Assembly (NCBI RefSeq): GCF_039529295.1
Contig: NZ_BAAAMN010000028.1
Location: forward strand, 5,032-69,031
Reading direction: 5' to 3'
Source: Yaniella flava
Lineage (GTDB): Bacteria > Actinomycetota > Actinomycetes > Actinomycetales > Micrococcaceae
DNA: 64,000 nucleotides
Made by a program: the position numbers and the translations under genes. Below the pieces are notes generated by a model. That model worked only from the letters and a program-made list of their open reading frames with translations. It did no database searches and had not been told where the DNA came from. Below, one piece after another: positions 51,427 through 58,453 of the stretch (its first letter is position 1; each line of letters starts with the position of its first letter).

Positions 51427-52638
51427 ATGCAGCACACCACGATCCGCCTGAGACTGATGCCAGACACCGCGTCTGGTCAGTTGCTGCGCAAAACCTTAGA
51501 AGTCTGCAATGCTGAGGCGAATCGGATCAGTCAGGTGGCTCATGAGCGGAATATCCGCAACCAGTTTGATTTACAAAAAGTGGTTTATGGCGAAGCGAAA
51601 GCTGCTATCGGCGCCGCTCAACCAGTATGCCTGACAGTGTCGAAGGTCCACGGTGCTATCGCAGCCCACAAAGCGAATATCCGCAATGGCAACCGCGGGA
51701 AGAAGGGTTCAGCTCGGCGAGCCAAGGCCGAAGCCACGGTCATCCAGTTCCGCCCGGATGCCTCCCAACCCTATGATCAGCGCACCCTATCGCTGCGCAT
51801 CGATGACAAAATCGCCAGCATCTGGGTCACCGATACCGGTGCTGGGAAGCCTGGCCGACTGAAAATCCCATTCACCTGCTGGGATCGCCATGCCGACCAG
51901 CTGCGTGAAGCCGCAAAAATCTTAGAAACCGACCTCGTACGACATCACCACGGCTGGTATCTGCACGTCACCATCGCCACACCAAAACCACAGACCTCCC
52001 TACCAGTCACCACCACCCCATCAGACTGGCTCGGCATTGATATGGGGTTAGAAAATCTTGCCTACGATTCTGATAACCACAGTTTCACCGGCAAAACCGT
52101 AGATGCCACCAGAACACGGCGCCTACACAACCGCACCTGGGCACAACAATTACTGTCCCAGCCAAATAACCGTACCGCTCACCGACTGTTGAAGTCCTGG
52201 AGTGGACGTGAACGACGGTTCGCCACCGACACCAACCACCGCATTTCCAAGAGCATCGTGCAATTGGCTTATCGCACCAACCGCGGCATCGCCCTCGAAA
52301 CCCTCGATGGTATCCGCGACCGGGCACGGCACCGCAAGCCACAGCGAACACGATTCCACTCTTGGGCATTCCGGCAACTTGGTGAGTTCATCGTCTACAA
52401 AGCAGCGCAACTGGGTGTACCGGTCGTTTTTGTCAACCCCGCCTACACGTCCCAAACCTGCCACCAATGCGGCAACCGGGACAAAAAGGCACGCACCACC
52501 CAAGCACTCTACAAGTGCTCCAATGCATCCTGTGCCTACGCTGGGCACGCCGACCACAATGCTGCCATCAACATCCAACACCTCGCCCCCGAGGCATGGC
52601 AGCACCAACAAACTCAGGCCGTCAGTCACGCGGCTTAA
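51427..52638 (+). CDS. tnpB: TnpB RNA-guided nuclease
   Basis: 403 residues. WLGIDMGLENLAY (Asp, near 201), ALETLDGIRDRA (Glu, near 284), zinc ribbon SQTCHQCGNRDKKARTTQALYKC and ADHNAAINI (Asp) are all present, so the nuclease should be active. Its guide RNA is expected near 52600-52780. Confidence 0.9.
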   Translation: MQHTTIRLRLMPDTASGQLLRKTLEVCNAEANRISQVAHERNIRNQFDLQKVVYGEAKAAIGAAQPVCLTVSKVHGAIAAHKANIRNGNRGKKGSARRAKAEATVIQFRPDASQPYDQRTLSLRIDDKIASIWVTDTGAGKPGRLKIPFTCWDRHADQLREAAKILETDLVRHHHGWYLHVTIATPKPQTSLPVTTTPSDWLGIDMGLENLAYDSDNHSFTGKTVDATRTRRLHNRTWAQQLLSQPNNRTAHRLLKSWSGRERRFATDTNHRISKSIVQLAYRTNRGIALETLDGIRDRARHRKPQRTRFHSWAFRQLGEFIVYKAAQLGVPVVFVNPAYTSQTCHQCGNRDKKARTTQALYKCSNASCAYAGHADHNAAINIQHLAPEAWQHQQTQAVSHAA

Positions 52639-52812
52639 GCAGCCTGACGCTATGACCTCGACCGTGGACCACCACAACCGCAGGCAGTCAGAGCGGCAGA
52701 TACGCACACCGTTATCAGTGCAGTATCAAGCCTGGTCCTTCAGGGCCAGGTAGTTGACAAGCCCGTATCCACCAGGCACAGGACTTCTAGAATGCGACAA
52801 TCCAAGCCATCG
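52639..52812. other. Transposon right end and flank
   Basis: Holds the end hairpin of the transposon and about 20-30 bp of flank. No gene is supported. Confidence 0.5.
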
Positions 52813-53046
52813 TTAGGAACGGTCGCCTGGCGACTCGACGGTTACGGTGGCTGGTTTCCAAGCAATGATTTGGTCCGCTGCGATATCGGTCCACTGCATC
52901 CCCGTATCAGTTACGCCCATCCATGTCCCAGAGCTGGTCAGCATGGCTGCTGGCAAGGTGACATCTCCCTCTTCGTCGGTTTCGATGACCAAATCACCGA
53001 TGACGGTGCCGTACGGGAGTTTTTTGGGTGGGATTCTCTGACTCAT
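52813..53046 (-). CDS. Hypothetical small protein
   Basis: 77 residues, beta-rich, opening MSQRIPPKKLPYGTVIGDLV. The start is fixed by the motif 8 nt upstream. Not recognised. Confidence 0.6.
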   Translation of the reverse strand: MSQRIPPKKLPYGTVIGDLVIETDEEGDVTLPAAMLTSSGTWMGVTDTGMQWTDIAADQIIAWKPATVTVESPGDRS

Positions 53047-53054
53047 GGTTTCAC

Positions 53055-53064
53055 CGTGTCCGGT
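53055..53064 (-). promoter_or_regulatory. Element motif variant before 52813-53046
   Basis: ACCGGACACG, 8 nt before ATG 53046. The 15 nt before the start match those of 39376 closely (GACACGGTGAAA). Confidence 0.76.
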
Positions 53065-53065
53065 C

Positions 53066-53791
53066 TCAGAATTGCACTGCTTTGAAAAGGTCAACACCGG
53101 GGTTCACCATCGGTTTGATAAGGGGCATGAACAAGCCCTGTGCCCAAACCTCACCCTGGGAAATCCAGTGCACCGCGACTGCCTTGCGTTTTGCATCAAA
53201 GGCCAGTGATAGCGATTGATTCTTTCGCGTGGCTCGGGTGTCACTCACCGTGGTGAGCGCTTTGAAATGCATCGGGTCATAGACGTTCAGGACTGATTCT
53301 GGCGCTTTGTCGAAGTCGAAGGCGGTCAACAGTCGGTCAACATCCGGGAATCGCTGATCGGTGATGAGGTCATAGGTTATGGAGGAATCATCGTCGCTAT
53401 TGTTCAGCTCTCCCACCGTGATGCTGTCTTCGGTGCATACCAGCTCGGCTATTGGTAGCGGCTCGTCTTTGATTTTGGCGGTGTCACGTAATGCGAGTTC
53501 GATTTCTTTCAGATCTTCGGCACCAATGATGCCAAATGACTGATCGGGAATCTCATCGCTGATGTCATCTCCGAAGGTGACTGCGGTGTCTGCGCTGATG
53601 TTGACCTGCATCATCTTTGCGGTGTCTGTGGCCTCCAGCACCAGTGTGCCGCGCCGTGCCACAAGGTGTGCGCCGTCCAGCGGTAGATGGTTGGCGTTTT
53701 TCGGTAGAGTCTTCGGCGCAAAGTGCATGATGTTTTTTACAGCATTATGCAGGTCGCGGATGGGTAATGTGATGGTTCTTGTCTCGGTCAT
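53066..53791 (-). CDS. Sliding clamp-like protein (DnaN-related)
   Basis: 241 residues. It opens ITLPIRDLHNAVKNIMHFAP, has THLPL-type and LVLEATDTAKMMQV strands like domain I of the beta clamp, and ends WISQGEVWAQGLFMPLI, close to the family end AYVVMPMRL. It is about two thirds of a DnaN chain, so one domain may be missing or shrunk. A role as a private clamp for the element DnaE/UmuC is inferred. GGAAG precedes ATG 53791. Confidence 0.55.
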   Translation of the reverse strand: MTETRTITLPIRDLHNAVKNIMHFAPKTLPKNANHLPLDGAHLVARRGTLVLEATDTAKMMQVNISADTAVTFGDDISDEIPDQSFGIIGAEDLKEIELALRDTAKIKDEPLPIAELVCTEDSITVGELNNSDDDSSITYDLITDQRFPDVDRLLTAFDFDKAPESVLNVYDPMHFKALTTVSDTRATRKNQSLSLAFDAKRKAVAVHWISQGEVWAQGLFMPLIKPMVNPGVDLFKAVQF

Positions 53792-53829
53792 TTTAGCTTC
53801 CGTTGCTGGGATTGTCTGGTCCCTTTGAC

Positions 53830-53839
53830 AGTGTCCGGC
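53830..53839 (-). promoter_or_regulatory. Element motif before the clamp-like gene
   Basis: GCCGGACACT, 38 nt upstream of ATG 53791, which has a Shine-Dalgarno sequence. Confidence 0.75.
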
Positions 53840-53850
53840 ATGACCTTCGC

Positions 53851-54258
53851 TTACAAGACAGAGGCCCCGCCAGTCTGTTGCAGCTCGGTGAACCACCTGG
53901 TGATCGGTGACAGCGTTGCTTCACGCATGTGCAAGATGGCTGCATTTCGGATGGTGGCGTCGCAGTGCTCAAACGTCTTGAAGCTGTCGGCTTTGAGCCA
54001 GATTTTGAGCTGATGTTTTTCCTGGCTGCTTATAGAGACACCGGACAAGAATTCAACATCTTTGTGTTGCTTCCACTGACCTATCACGGCAGGTATCGAT
54101 AATGTGATCGAGGTTTCATCTGCCGGGTCAAATTCCAACATGTAGACCCTGCTATAAGTTGTCGCTGAGCCGTCTGGGTACTCGTTGTCGTATATCCCCC
54201 AGCTGTCGATGGTGTCGCCTAGCTCAAACGGTGTTTCAAGGATGGTAATAATCGAGAT
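53851..54258 (-). CDS. Hypothetical protein with no standard start codon
   Basis: About 136 codons. The first ATG is at 54141, but the frame is open and protein-like for a further 39 codons (ETPFELGDTIDSWGIYDNEY). A TAGGAG Shine-Dalgarno sequence lies 5 nt before ATC 54258 and 11 nt before ATT 54252, so a rare start codon is possible. Otherwise translation begins at 54141. Not recognised. Confidence 0.45.
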   Translation of the reverse strand: MSIITILETPFELGDTIDSWGIYDNEYPDGSATTYSRVYMLEFDPADETSITLSIPAVIGQWKQHKDVEFLSGVSISSQEKHQLKIWLKADSFKTFEHCDATIRNAAILHMREATLSPITRWFTELQQTGGASVL

Positions 54259-54291
54259 TTCGGCTCCTACAGTGTTGGATTTGAACAGATT

Positions 54292-54690
54292 TTAAGCGAA
54301 TGCTAGATCGCGACGATTCGTTGCCGTGACGCTCATCCACTGCGTCAACGTGTTGGAAAGTTCGGTGAGCACGTGACGCGGGATGGTGTCGGTGTCGATA
54401 GTGGTATCCATGGCTTTTGTGTGCTGCTCATCGGCGGTATTGACATTGGTTCGGTACGCCGCGGAGACGACACCTCGGGCGACACGTCGTGGCTGGTGGA
54501 TGGTGGAGGTTGAGATGGTGAGTTGGCTTTGGCCATCGTGCAGGCTGATGATCGTCAGCACGGTGAACTGGTCGATGTTGAGCTGTCGGATGTCAACGTC
54601 GATCTCATGTCGGAATTGGGTGTGTTCGGCAACCATCGAGGTGATCGCTCGGGCGAGGTTTCGCGTGAATTCAGGAGGTTGTGTAGACAT
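54292..54690 (-). CDS. Hypothetical protein
   Basis: 132 residues; helical N-terminus, then a beta-rich core. ATG 54690 is used although the Shine-Dalgarno sequence is weak. The leader holds a terminator-like hairpin and the motif at 54763. Confidence 0.55.
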   Translation of the reverse strand: MSTQPPEFTRNLARAITSMVAEHTQFRHEIDVDIRQLNIDQFTVLTIISLHDGQSQLTISTSTIHQPRRVARGVVSAAYRTNVNTADEQHTKAMDTTIDTDTIPRHVLTELSNTLTQWMSVTATNRRDLAFA

Positions 54691-54732
54691 GGGTTTGAAT
54701 GTTCTTTCATGAAAAAGTGTGGTGGCATGGCA

Positions 54733-54754
54733 AAACACCCGGTAAGCCGGGTTT
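54733..54754 (-). terminator. Terminator/attenuator hairpin downstream of an element motif
   Basis: Arms AAACCCGG and CCGGGTGT with a CTTA loop on the minus strand, followed by TTTTG. It lies 8 nt after the motif at 54763, inside the leader of the 54690 gene. Confidence 0.7.
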
Positions 54755-54762
54755 GCCTTTCA

Positions 54763-54772
54763 AGTGTCCGGG
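54763..54772 (-). promoter_or_regulatory. Element motif before hairpin and 54292-54690
   Basis: CCCGGACACT, 72 nt upstream of ATG 54690, with a hairpin in between. Confidence 0.7.
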
Positions 54773-54783
54773 GTGCCGACTGG

Positions 54784-55053
54784 CTACGGTGTCGGCTGCT
54801 GCGTGGCGTTCTTTCCGGCGACGTGTTGGTCGAGAACTTCTTGGATTGAAGCGAGATGGCGACCGTCTTCGCTATACACCGAGCTGGTCCAATGCCAGAA
54901 GCCATATTCACACTTGTAGTACGTCGCTGGCCCGAGGTTTCTGCCCTGTTCCCCGAGGAAATAGCGCTGGTTCCGGGCTTCGGTCATACTGTTATGGCGT
55001 TGTTTGCCGCACTTGCAGGTTTGGAGCGTTCTGGATTTTTGTTGCTTCGACAT
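54784..55053 (-). CDS. Small zinc-knuckle protein
   Basis: 89 residues. KCGKQRHNSMTEARNQRYF and TYYKCEYGFWHWTS match a widespread short family of phages and plasmids in which two C-x-C or C-x2-C pairs bracket a helix and end in WHxS. GAAAGGCGG precedes ATG 55053. Confidence 0.65.
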   Translation of the reverse strand: MSKQQKSRTLQTCKCGKQRHNSMTEARNQRYFLGEQGRNLGPATYYKCEYGFWHWTSSVYSEDGRHLASIQEVLDQHVAGKNATQQPTP

Positions 55054-55103
55054 GGCAAAGCTGCCGCCTTTCACATTCAAGGAGTTCTTTTCTTCCCCTC
55101 AAC

Positions 55104-55113
55104 GGTGTCCGGC
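55104..55113 (-). promoter_or_regulatory. Element motif variant before 54784-55053
   Basis: GCCGGACACC, about 50 nt upstream of ATG 55053, which has a Shine-Dalgarno sequence. Confidence 0.68.
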
Positions 55114-55137
55114 GACAACCTTTAGGTGGTGCGGTGA

Positions 55138-56016
55138 TTAGGATTTCTTGGATTTGACACCACGTGCCACGAAGATGCCGATGATCACGACGGCAACTGC
55201 ACCGATGGCTGGCACCGGGTTGTCTTGCGCCCAGCCCATTGGGTCATCCATGGCTGCTTCGTAGTCGGTCAAAGCGATACTGTCAGCATCTGCACTATCA
55301 GCGCCCTGTGAGGTATCGACTGCATCAGCATCAACGGCTGACATTGCGACTGCTGGTTGAGCAATAGTGTCGGCGCACTCTTCGTCGGACAACACCGAGG
55401 CTGCAACGTCATGCTCGGCCTGGTCCATGGTCAGATCGTACTTGTGCTTGACCAGGACGTTGGTTGCAACGTAATCGCAGTACAGCGCCTGGTTGGGTGG
55501 TAAGTAGTTGTTGACATCGGCATCGGATTTTGATTGGTTTTCCGAGGCGATGACGGCCAGAAGGTTCTCCTTATCCTGGTAGAAGGCTTGTTTGGTGTCA
55601 GCATCCCAATCTGCGCCACCTGAGCGGTGAGCTTCGCCGACTGGAACTATGTGGTCGATGTCAAATGGGGTGCGGTTGAAGTCTGCTGCGTCGCGGTCGT
55701 GCTCGACAAACTCACCGGAGTATGGATCAACGGCGGTTCCAAAGGTCAGTGAGCAGTCATCAATGACTTGTGACTCTGGTTCGGTGTCGCGGATCAGAAT
55801 GTCTTCTTGGGTGGTGCATCCGGTTCCGTCGGCGTCAACCCATCCGCTGGGTGCCCAGCTGTCACGGTCGTAGGTGTCCATTCCCTGTTCTTCGGCGATG
55901 GTGATGTCATCCAGCAGATCGATGGCGAGGTCTCCCCCAGTGGCATGTGCTGGGGCCGCGATGAAGCTGGTGGCGGCGATAACGGCTGTGGCTGCAAGAG
56001 TCTTTGAAATGTTCAT
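55138..56016 (-). CDS. Secreted, membrane-anchored HNH nuclease
   Basis: 292 residues: Sec signal peptide with an AAPAHA cleavage site (residues 1-26), an HNH domain of the GmrSD/DUF1524 type (FDIDHIVPVGEAHRSG near 120 and a DKENLLAV ... NQSKSD segment near 150), then an acidic stalk and a C-terminal membrane helix with KSKKS tail. It probably works outside the cell on DNA. The start is fixed by the motif 8 nt upstream. Confidence 0.82.
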   Translation of the reverse strand: MNISKTLAATAVIAATSFIAAPAHATGGDLAIDLLDDITIAEEQGMDTYDRDSWAPSGWVDADGTGCTTQEDILIRDTEPESQVIDDCSLTFGTAVDPYSGEFVEHDRDAADFNRTPFDIDHIVPVGEAHRSGGADWDADTKQAFYQDKENLLAVIASENQSKSDADVNNYLPPNQALYCDYVATNVLVKHKYDLTMDQAEHDVAASVLSDEECADTIAQPAVAMSAVDADAVDTSQGADSADADSIALTDYEAAMDDPMGWAQDNPVPAIGAVAVVIIGIFVARGVKSKKS

Positions 56017-56024
56017 ACCCATAA

Positions 56025-56034
56025 CGTGTCCGGC
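56025..56034 (-). promoter_or_regulatory. Element motif variant before the HNH nuclease
   Basis: GCCGGACACG, 8 nt before ATG 56016, no Shine-Dalgarno sequence. Confidence 0.78.
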
Positions 56035-56261
56035 ATGATTCGTGCTGGTCACCGATGGACAGCGTTGGTCACTGGTAATCGCCGTCAAACCGCTTGAACG
56101 TGCCAATCCGTTGAAATCGCTCCATGTCTCGTGCGCGCTGTTGTTGACGACGATCAGATCGAGAAGTAATGCTTGTCGTTCAGTGGTGCTGGAAATTCCA
56201 GTGTTGGCTGGTCCATGGTGGTCACTTACGCTGGGCTACTCTGATGGCCTGGTGGACGCTG
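56035..56261. other. Gap upstream of the HNH nuclease gene
   Basis: No convincing gene. On the minus strand an open stretch of about 60 codons leads into the nuclease frame but has no normal start; a 20-codon ATG frame lies at about 56214-56152. A TTGACA hexamer sits near 56247-56252. It may be a decayed gene. Confidence 0.35.
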
Positions 56262-56756
56262 TCAACCCCTTGTATTCAAATGCCCGTCGATAATCGCACG
56301 GTGCAGCGTTTCCACTAACGATTGGAAATCGTTTGGCATACTGGTCCTGCTAATGATGTGCTGACGATGTGTCGAGAGACTTCCCACGATAGGTGCTTTG
56401 CGATACCTCTGGATGCTGAACTGCTCCCCATAGTCCAAATAGGTGATTTCCCAGTGCGCCTTTCGTTGACAGCGACTCATGGCCTGCAAGTCGTCGAACG
56501 GGATGACGCTTGTTTTGATTTGGTAGCCGTCTTCGATAAGTTCTGAGTCTTCTACTTCGGCCATCCTCTTGCCGAATACATCGGTGATAGCGTCTGGCCC
56601 GACGCCTGTAATTTGGCCGGCGAAAAGTATCAGGAATCGCGGTACCTCGGGGTTAACCGATGTTTTGATGAAATGGTCACCATCCCGGATAGTGCTGGCC
56701 AACTGCTGAAACCCTGGGTATTGCTGTGAATACCTTGTGCTGGGAGTGGAGTTCAT
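56262..56756 (-). CDS. Hypothetical protein, paralogue of 57405-57968
   Basis: 164 residues. GDHFIKTSVNPEVPRFLILFAGQI, VGPDAITDVFGK and FDDLQAMSRC can be laid against the protein at 57405 over most of the length. ATGA overlap with the gene upstream. The pair arose by duplication and flanks a third gene. Function unknown. Confidence 0.62.
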   Translation of the reverse strand: MNSTPSTRYSQQYPGFQQLASTIRDGDHFIKTSVNPEVPRFLILFAGQITGVGPDAITDVFGKRMAEVEDSELIEDGYQIKTSVIPFDDLQAMSRCQRKAHWEITYLDYGEQFSIQRYRKAPIVGSLSTHRQHIISRTSMPNDFQSLVETLHRAIIDGHLNTRG

Positions 56757-57385
56757 GCGTTGACCGGTTCGGTTAGCCGCCAGGTGGTGACATTGTACTG
56801 GTCTGTTGGACCGAGAATGTCTAATGCCCCCGCAGCTCCCTTGACCTCGATGGTTGTGCCGGTATCTAATTCGATGCGGTGGATCAGCGTCTCGTTGGTC
56901 TGGGCGTGGGACGAGTCGATCAGGCGCTCCCACTGACTTGCAGGGTTGATTGGTTTCGCTGCTGGTGAGGCGTATCGTAGCGCCATCTCTACCCAGGTGT
57001 CGAAGCTGTCTGGCTGGCGAATGGTGTGGGTGGTGACTTCTTTGTAGTAACCATGTTTGGGGTCGGCAAAGAACATCCAACCAGTGTCAGCACACAACAC
57101 CCAGTGGTGCACGTTCACATCGGGGAACTGTCCTGATGCGACCTGGTGGTACATCATCACGTAGTCGTCATTGTCATCTTGGGACTCTGCCAGGATTGCA
57201 CCGCCGTGGTCACGGATGGTGTCTTTGGACATCGTGTCGATGATGCCCTCGGTGGCGATCAACGTTCCGTCGGAAAGATGGTTGACTCGTCGGACGGTAT
57301 CGCCGGGTTGGGCGTATTGGAGCAGTTCGGCAAAGCTGCTGTCGGCTTCGGCTGCGTGGCGGGGAAACTCGGTGGTGATAGTCAT
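56753..57385 (-). CDS. Hypothetical protein
   Basis: 210 residues, beta-rich N-terminal half with VMMYHQVASGQFPDVNVHHW and a C-terminal ITIEVKG-like barrel. Start fixed by the motif 8 nt upstream. Confidence 0.6.
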   Translation of the reverse strand: MTITTEFPRHAAEADSSFAELLQYAQPGDTVRRVNHLSDGTLIATEGIIDTMSKDTIRDHGGAILAESQDDNDDYVMMYHQVASGQFPDVNVHHWVLCADTGWMFFADPKHGYYKEVTTHTIRQPDSFDTWVEMALRYASPAAKPINPASQWERLIDSSHAQTNETLIHRIELDTGTTIEVKGAAGALDILGPTDQYNVTTWRLTEPVNA

Positions 57386-57393
57386 GATGTGAC

Positions 57394-57403
57394 AGTGTCC
57401 GGC
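57394..57403 (-). promoter_or_regulatory. Element motif before 56753-57385
   Basis: GCCGGACACT, 8 nt before ATG 57385. Confidence 0.8.
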
Positions 57404-57404
57404 G

Positions 57405-57968
57405 TCAATTCGAGCCGCGCTGTTCTGCGATGTCTTGCGCTATTTCTTGGATGTCAAAAAAGACTTCCGATGTGTTGGTGAGCCTTCCGGTGGCGTACAG
57501 GTCATGCATCGCCAGTGCCAGGCTCTGGACATCTATCTGAAGCCAGGCGTTGTCGCCTATAATCCGAGACAGCAACTTCCAAGGCAGGACGCCAAGGAAT
57601 CGCTGATATGAAAACAGCTCCTTCTGCTCGGTGCCCTTTCGGTATTCCAGTCGATACGAGACATTGCCACCAAGAGATGACATAGCCTTGTGGTCATGGT
57701 GGTCAAAAGAGCTCGTGAGAATCTTTGCGCCATGTTGCACTCGAAGATCGTCGTTTCGGGAAGCCAACACCTCGTCGAATGAATCAGTGATCTCATTGGC
57801 GCCAATCTTGCGAACCTTGCCTGCAACGAACGTCAGCGTACCGTGCGCGGGGTGGATGGTGGTCTTTGCAAAATAGTCGCCCCGCTCCAAGGTGCTCGAC
57901 AGTGCGTCGAAGTTCTGGTTGATCACAGGGGTTTTCGGGCTGTTGCGACTCTCTGGTGTAACGCTCAT
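57405..57968 (-). CDS. Hypothetical protein, paralogue of 56262-56756
   Basis: 187 residues, with RGDYFAKTTIHPAHGTLTFV, IGANEITDSFDE and FDHHDHKAMSS matching the paralogue. Start fixed by the motif 8 nt upstream. Confidence 0.62.
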   Translation of the reverse strand: MSVTPESRNSPKTPVINQNFDALSSTLERGDYFAKTTIHPAHGTLTFVAGKVRKIGANEITDSFDEVLASRNDDLRVQHGAKILTSSFDHHDHKAMSSLGGNVSYRLEYRKGTEQKELFSYQRFLGVLPWKLLSRIIGDNAWLQIDVQSLALAMHDLYATGRLTNTSEVFFDIQEIAQDIAEQRGSN

Positions 57969-58165
57969 GGTGTCACCGTGTCCGGCACAAGCCACTCCAC
58001 AAGCTCCAGCAATTGAAACCCCATAAGTCGGTATTCGGCCAACCCAGCGCCTTCCAGCTGGTGGACCTGATGAAAATCAGTGCGGAAGAACGTGCCGTGG
58101 ACGGATGGGTGAAAGATGCCACGTTGGCCGGTACTGACATCGGTTGCTTCGAGGTGCTGTGTCAT
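57965..58165 (-). CDS. Small hypothetical protein
   Basis: 66 residues. ATGA overlaps with the genes on both sides support translation. No motif recognised. Confidence 0.5.
   Translation of the reverse strand: MTQHLEATDVSTGQRGIFHPSVHGTFFRTDFHQVHQLEGAGLAEYRLMGFQLLELVEWLVPDTVTP
57977..57986 (-). promoter_or_regulatory. Element motif variant before 57405-57968
   Basis: GCCGGACACG, 8 nt before ATG 57968. It lies inside the small gene 57965-58165. Confidence 0.76.
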
Positions 58166-58410
58166 GCGAAAAACATCTCGACGAATAGTCCGATGAGGCC
58201 GTTAAAAACTACGAGCATCAAGGCACCCAAAATACTGAGTCGTGCTACAAGCTCACGGCCATCGTAAAGGGCATTGGAGGGGTTTCTATGAAGTGAGATC
58301 ACGCTGACGACGGCGATGAGAGACAGTGCAACGGATATACTGAGCACCAAGGGCCACAACAGTGGTGCGTGGCTGATCGCTGATTCGAGGGCTTCACGGA
58401 GGTTGTTCAT
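58162..58410 (-). CDS. Small two-helix membrane protein
   Basis: 82 residues with two hydrophobic helices (about 17-38 and 55-78). Start fixed by the motif 8 nt upstream. Confidence 0.65.
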   Translation of the reverse strand: MNNLREALESAISHAPLLWPLVLSISVALSLIAVVSVISLHRNPSNALYDGRELVARLSILGALMLVVFNGLIGLFVEMFFA

Positions 58411-58418
58411 ATTTTCAA

Positions 58419-58428
58419 AGTGTCCGGC
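58419..58428 (-). promoter_or_regulatory. Element motif before the small membrane gene
   Basis: GCCGGACACT, 8 nt before ATG 58410. Confidence 0.8.
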
Positions 58429-58453
58429 GAACAATCTCTGATACTGGTGTCCC

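Larger units (their letters stand above)
50905..52790. mobile_element. Second IS200/IS605-type transposon with tnpA and tnpB
   Basis: Bounds are approximate. A hairpin around 50915-50945 (CCCCCTCCTTTAGGTTGGGGAG core) marks the left end and one around 52730-52760 (CTGGTCCTTCAGGGCCAG) the right end. It is a different lineage from the transposon at 45 kb: end hairpins, TnpA and TnpB all differ. Confidence 0.78.
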
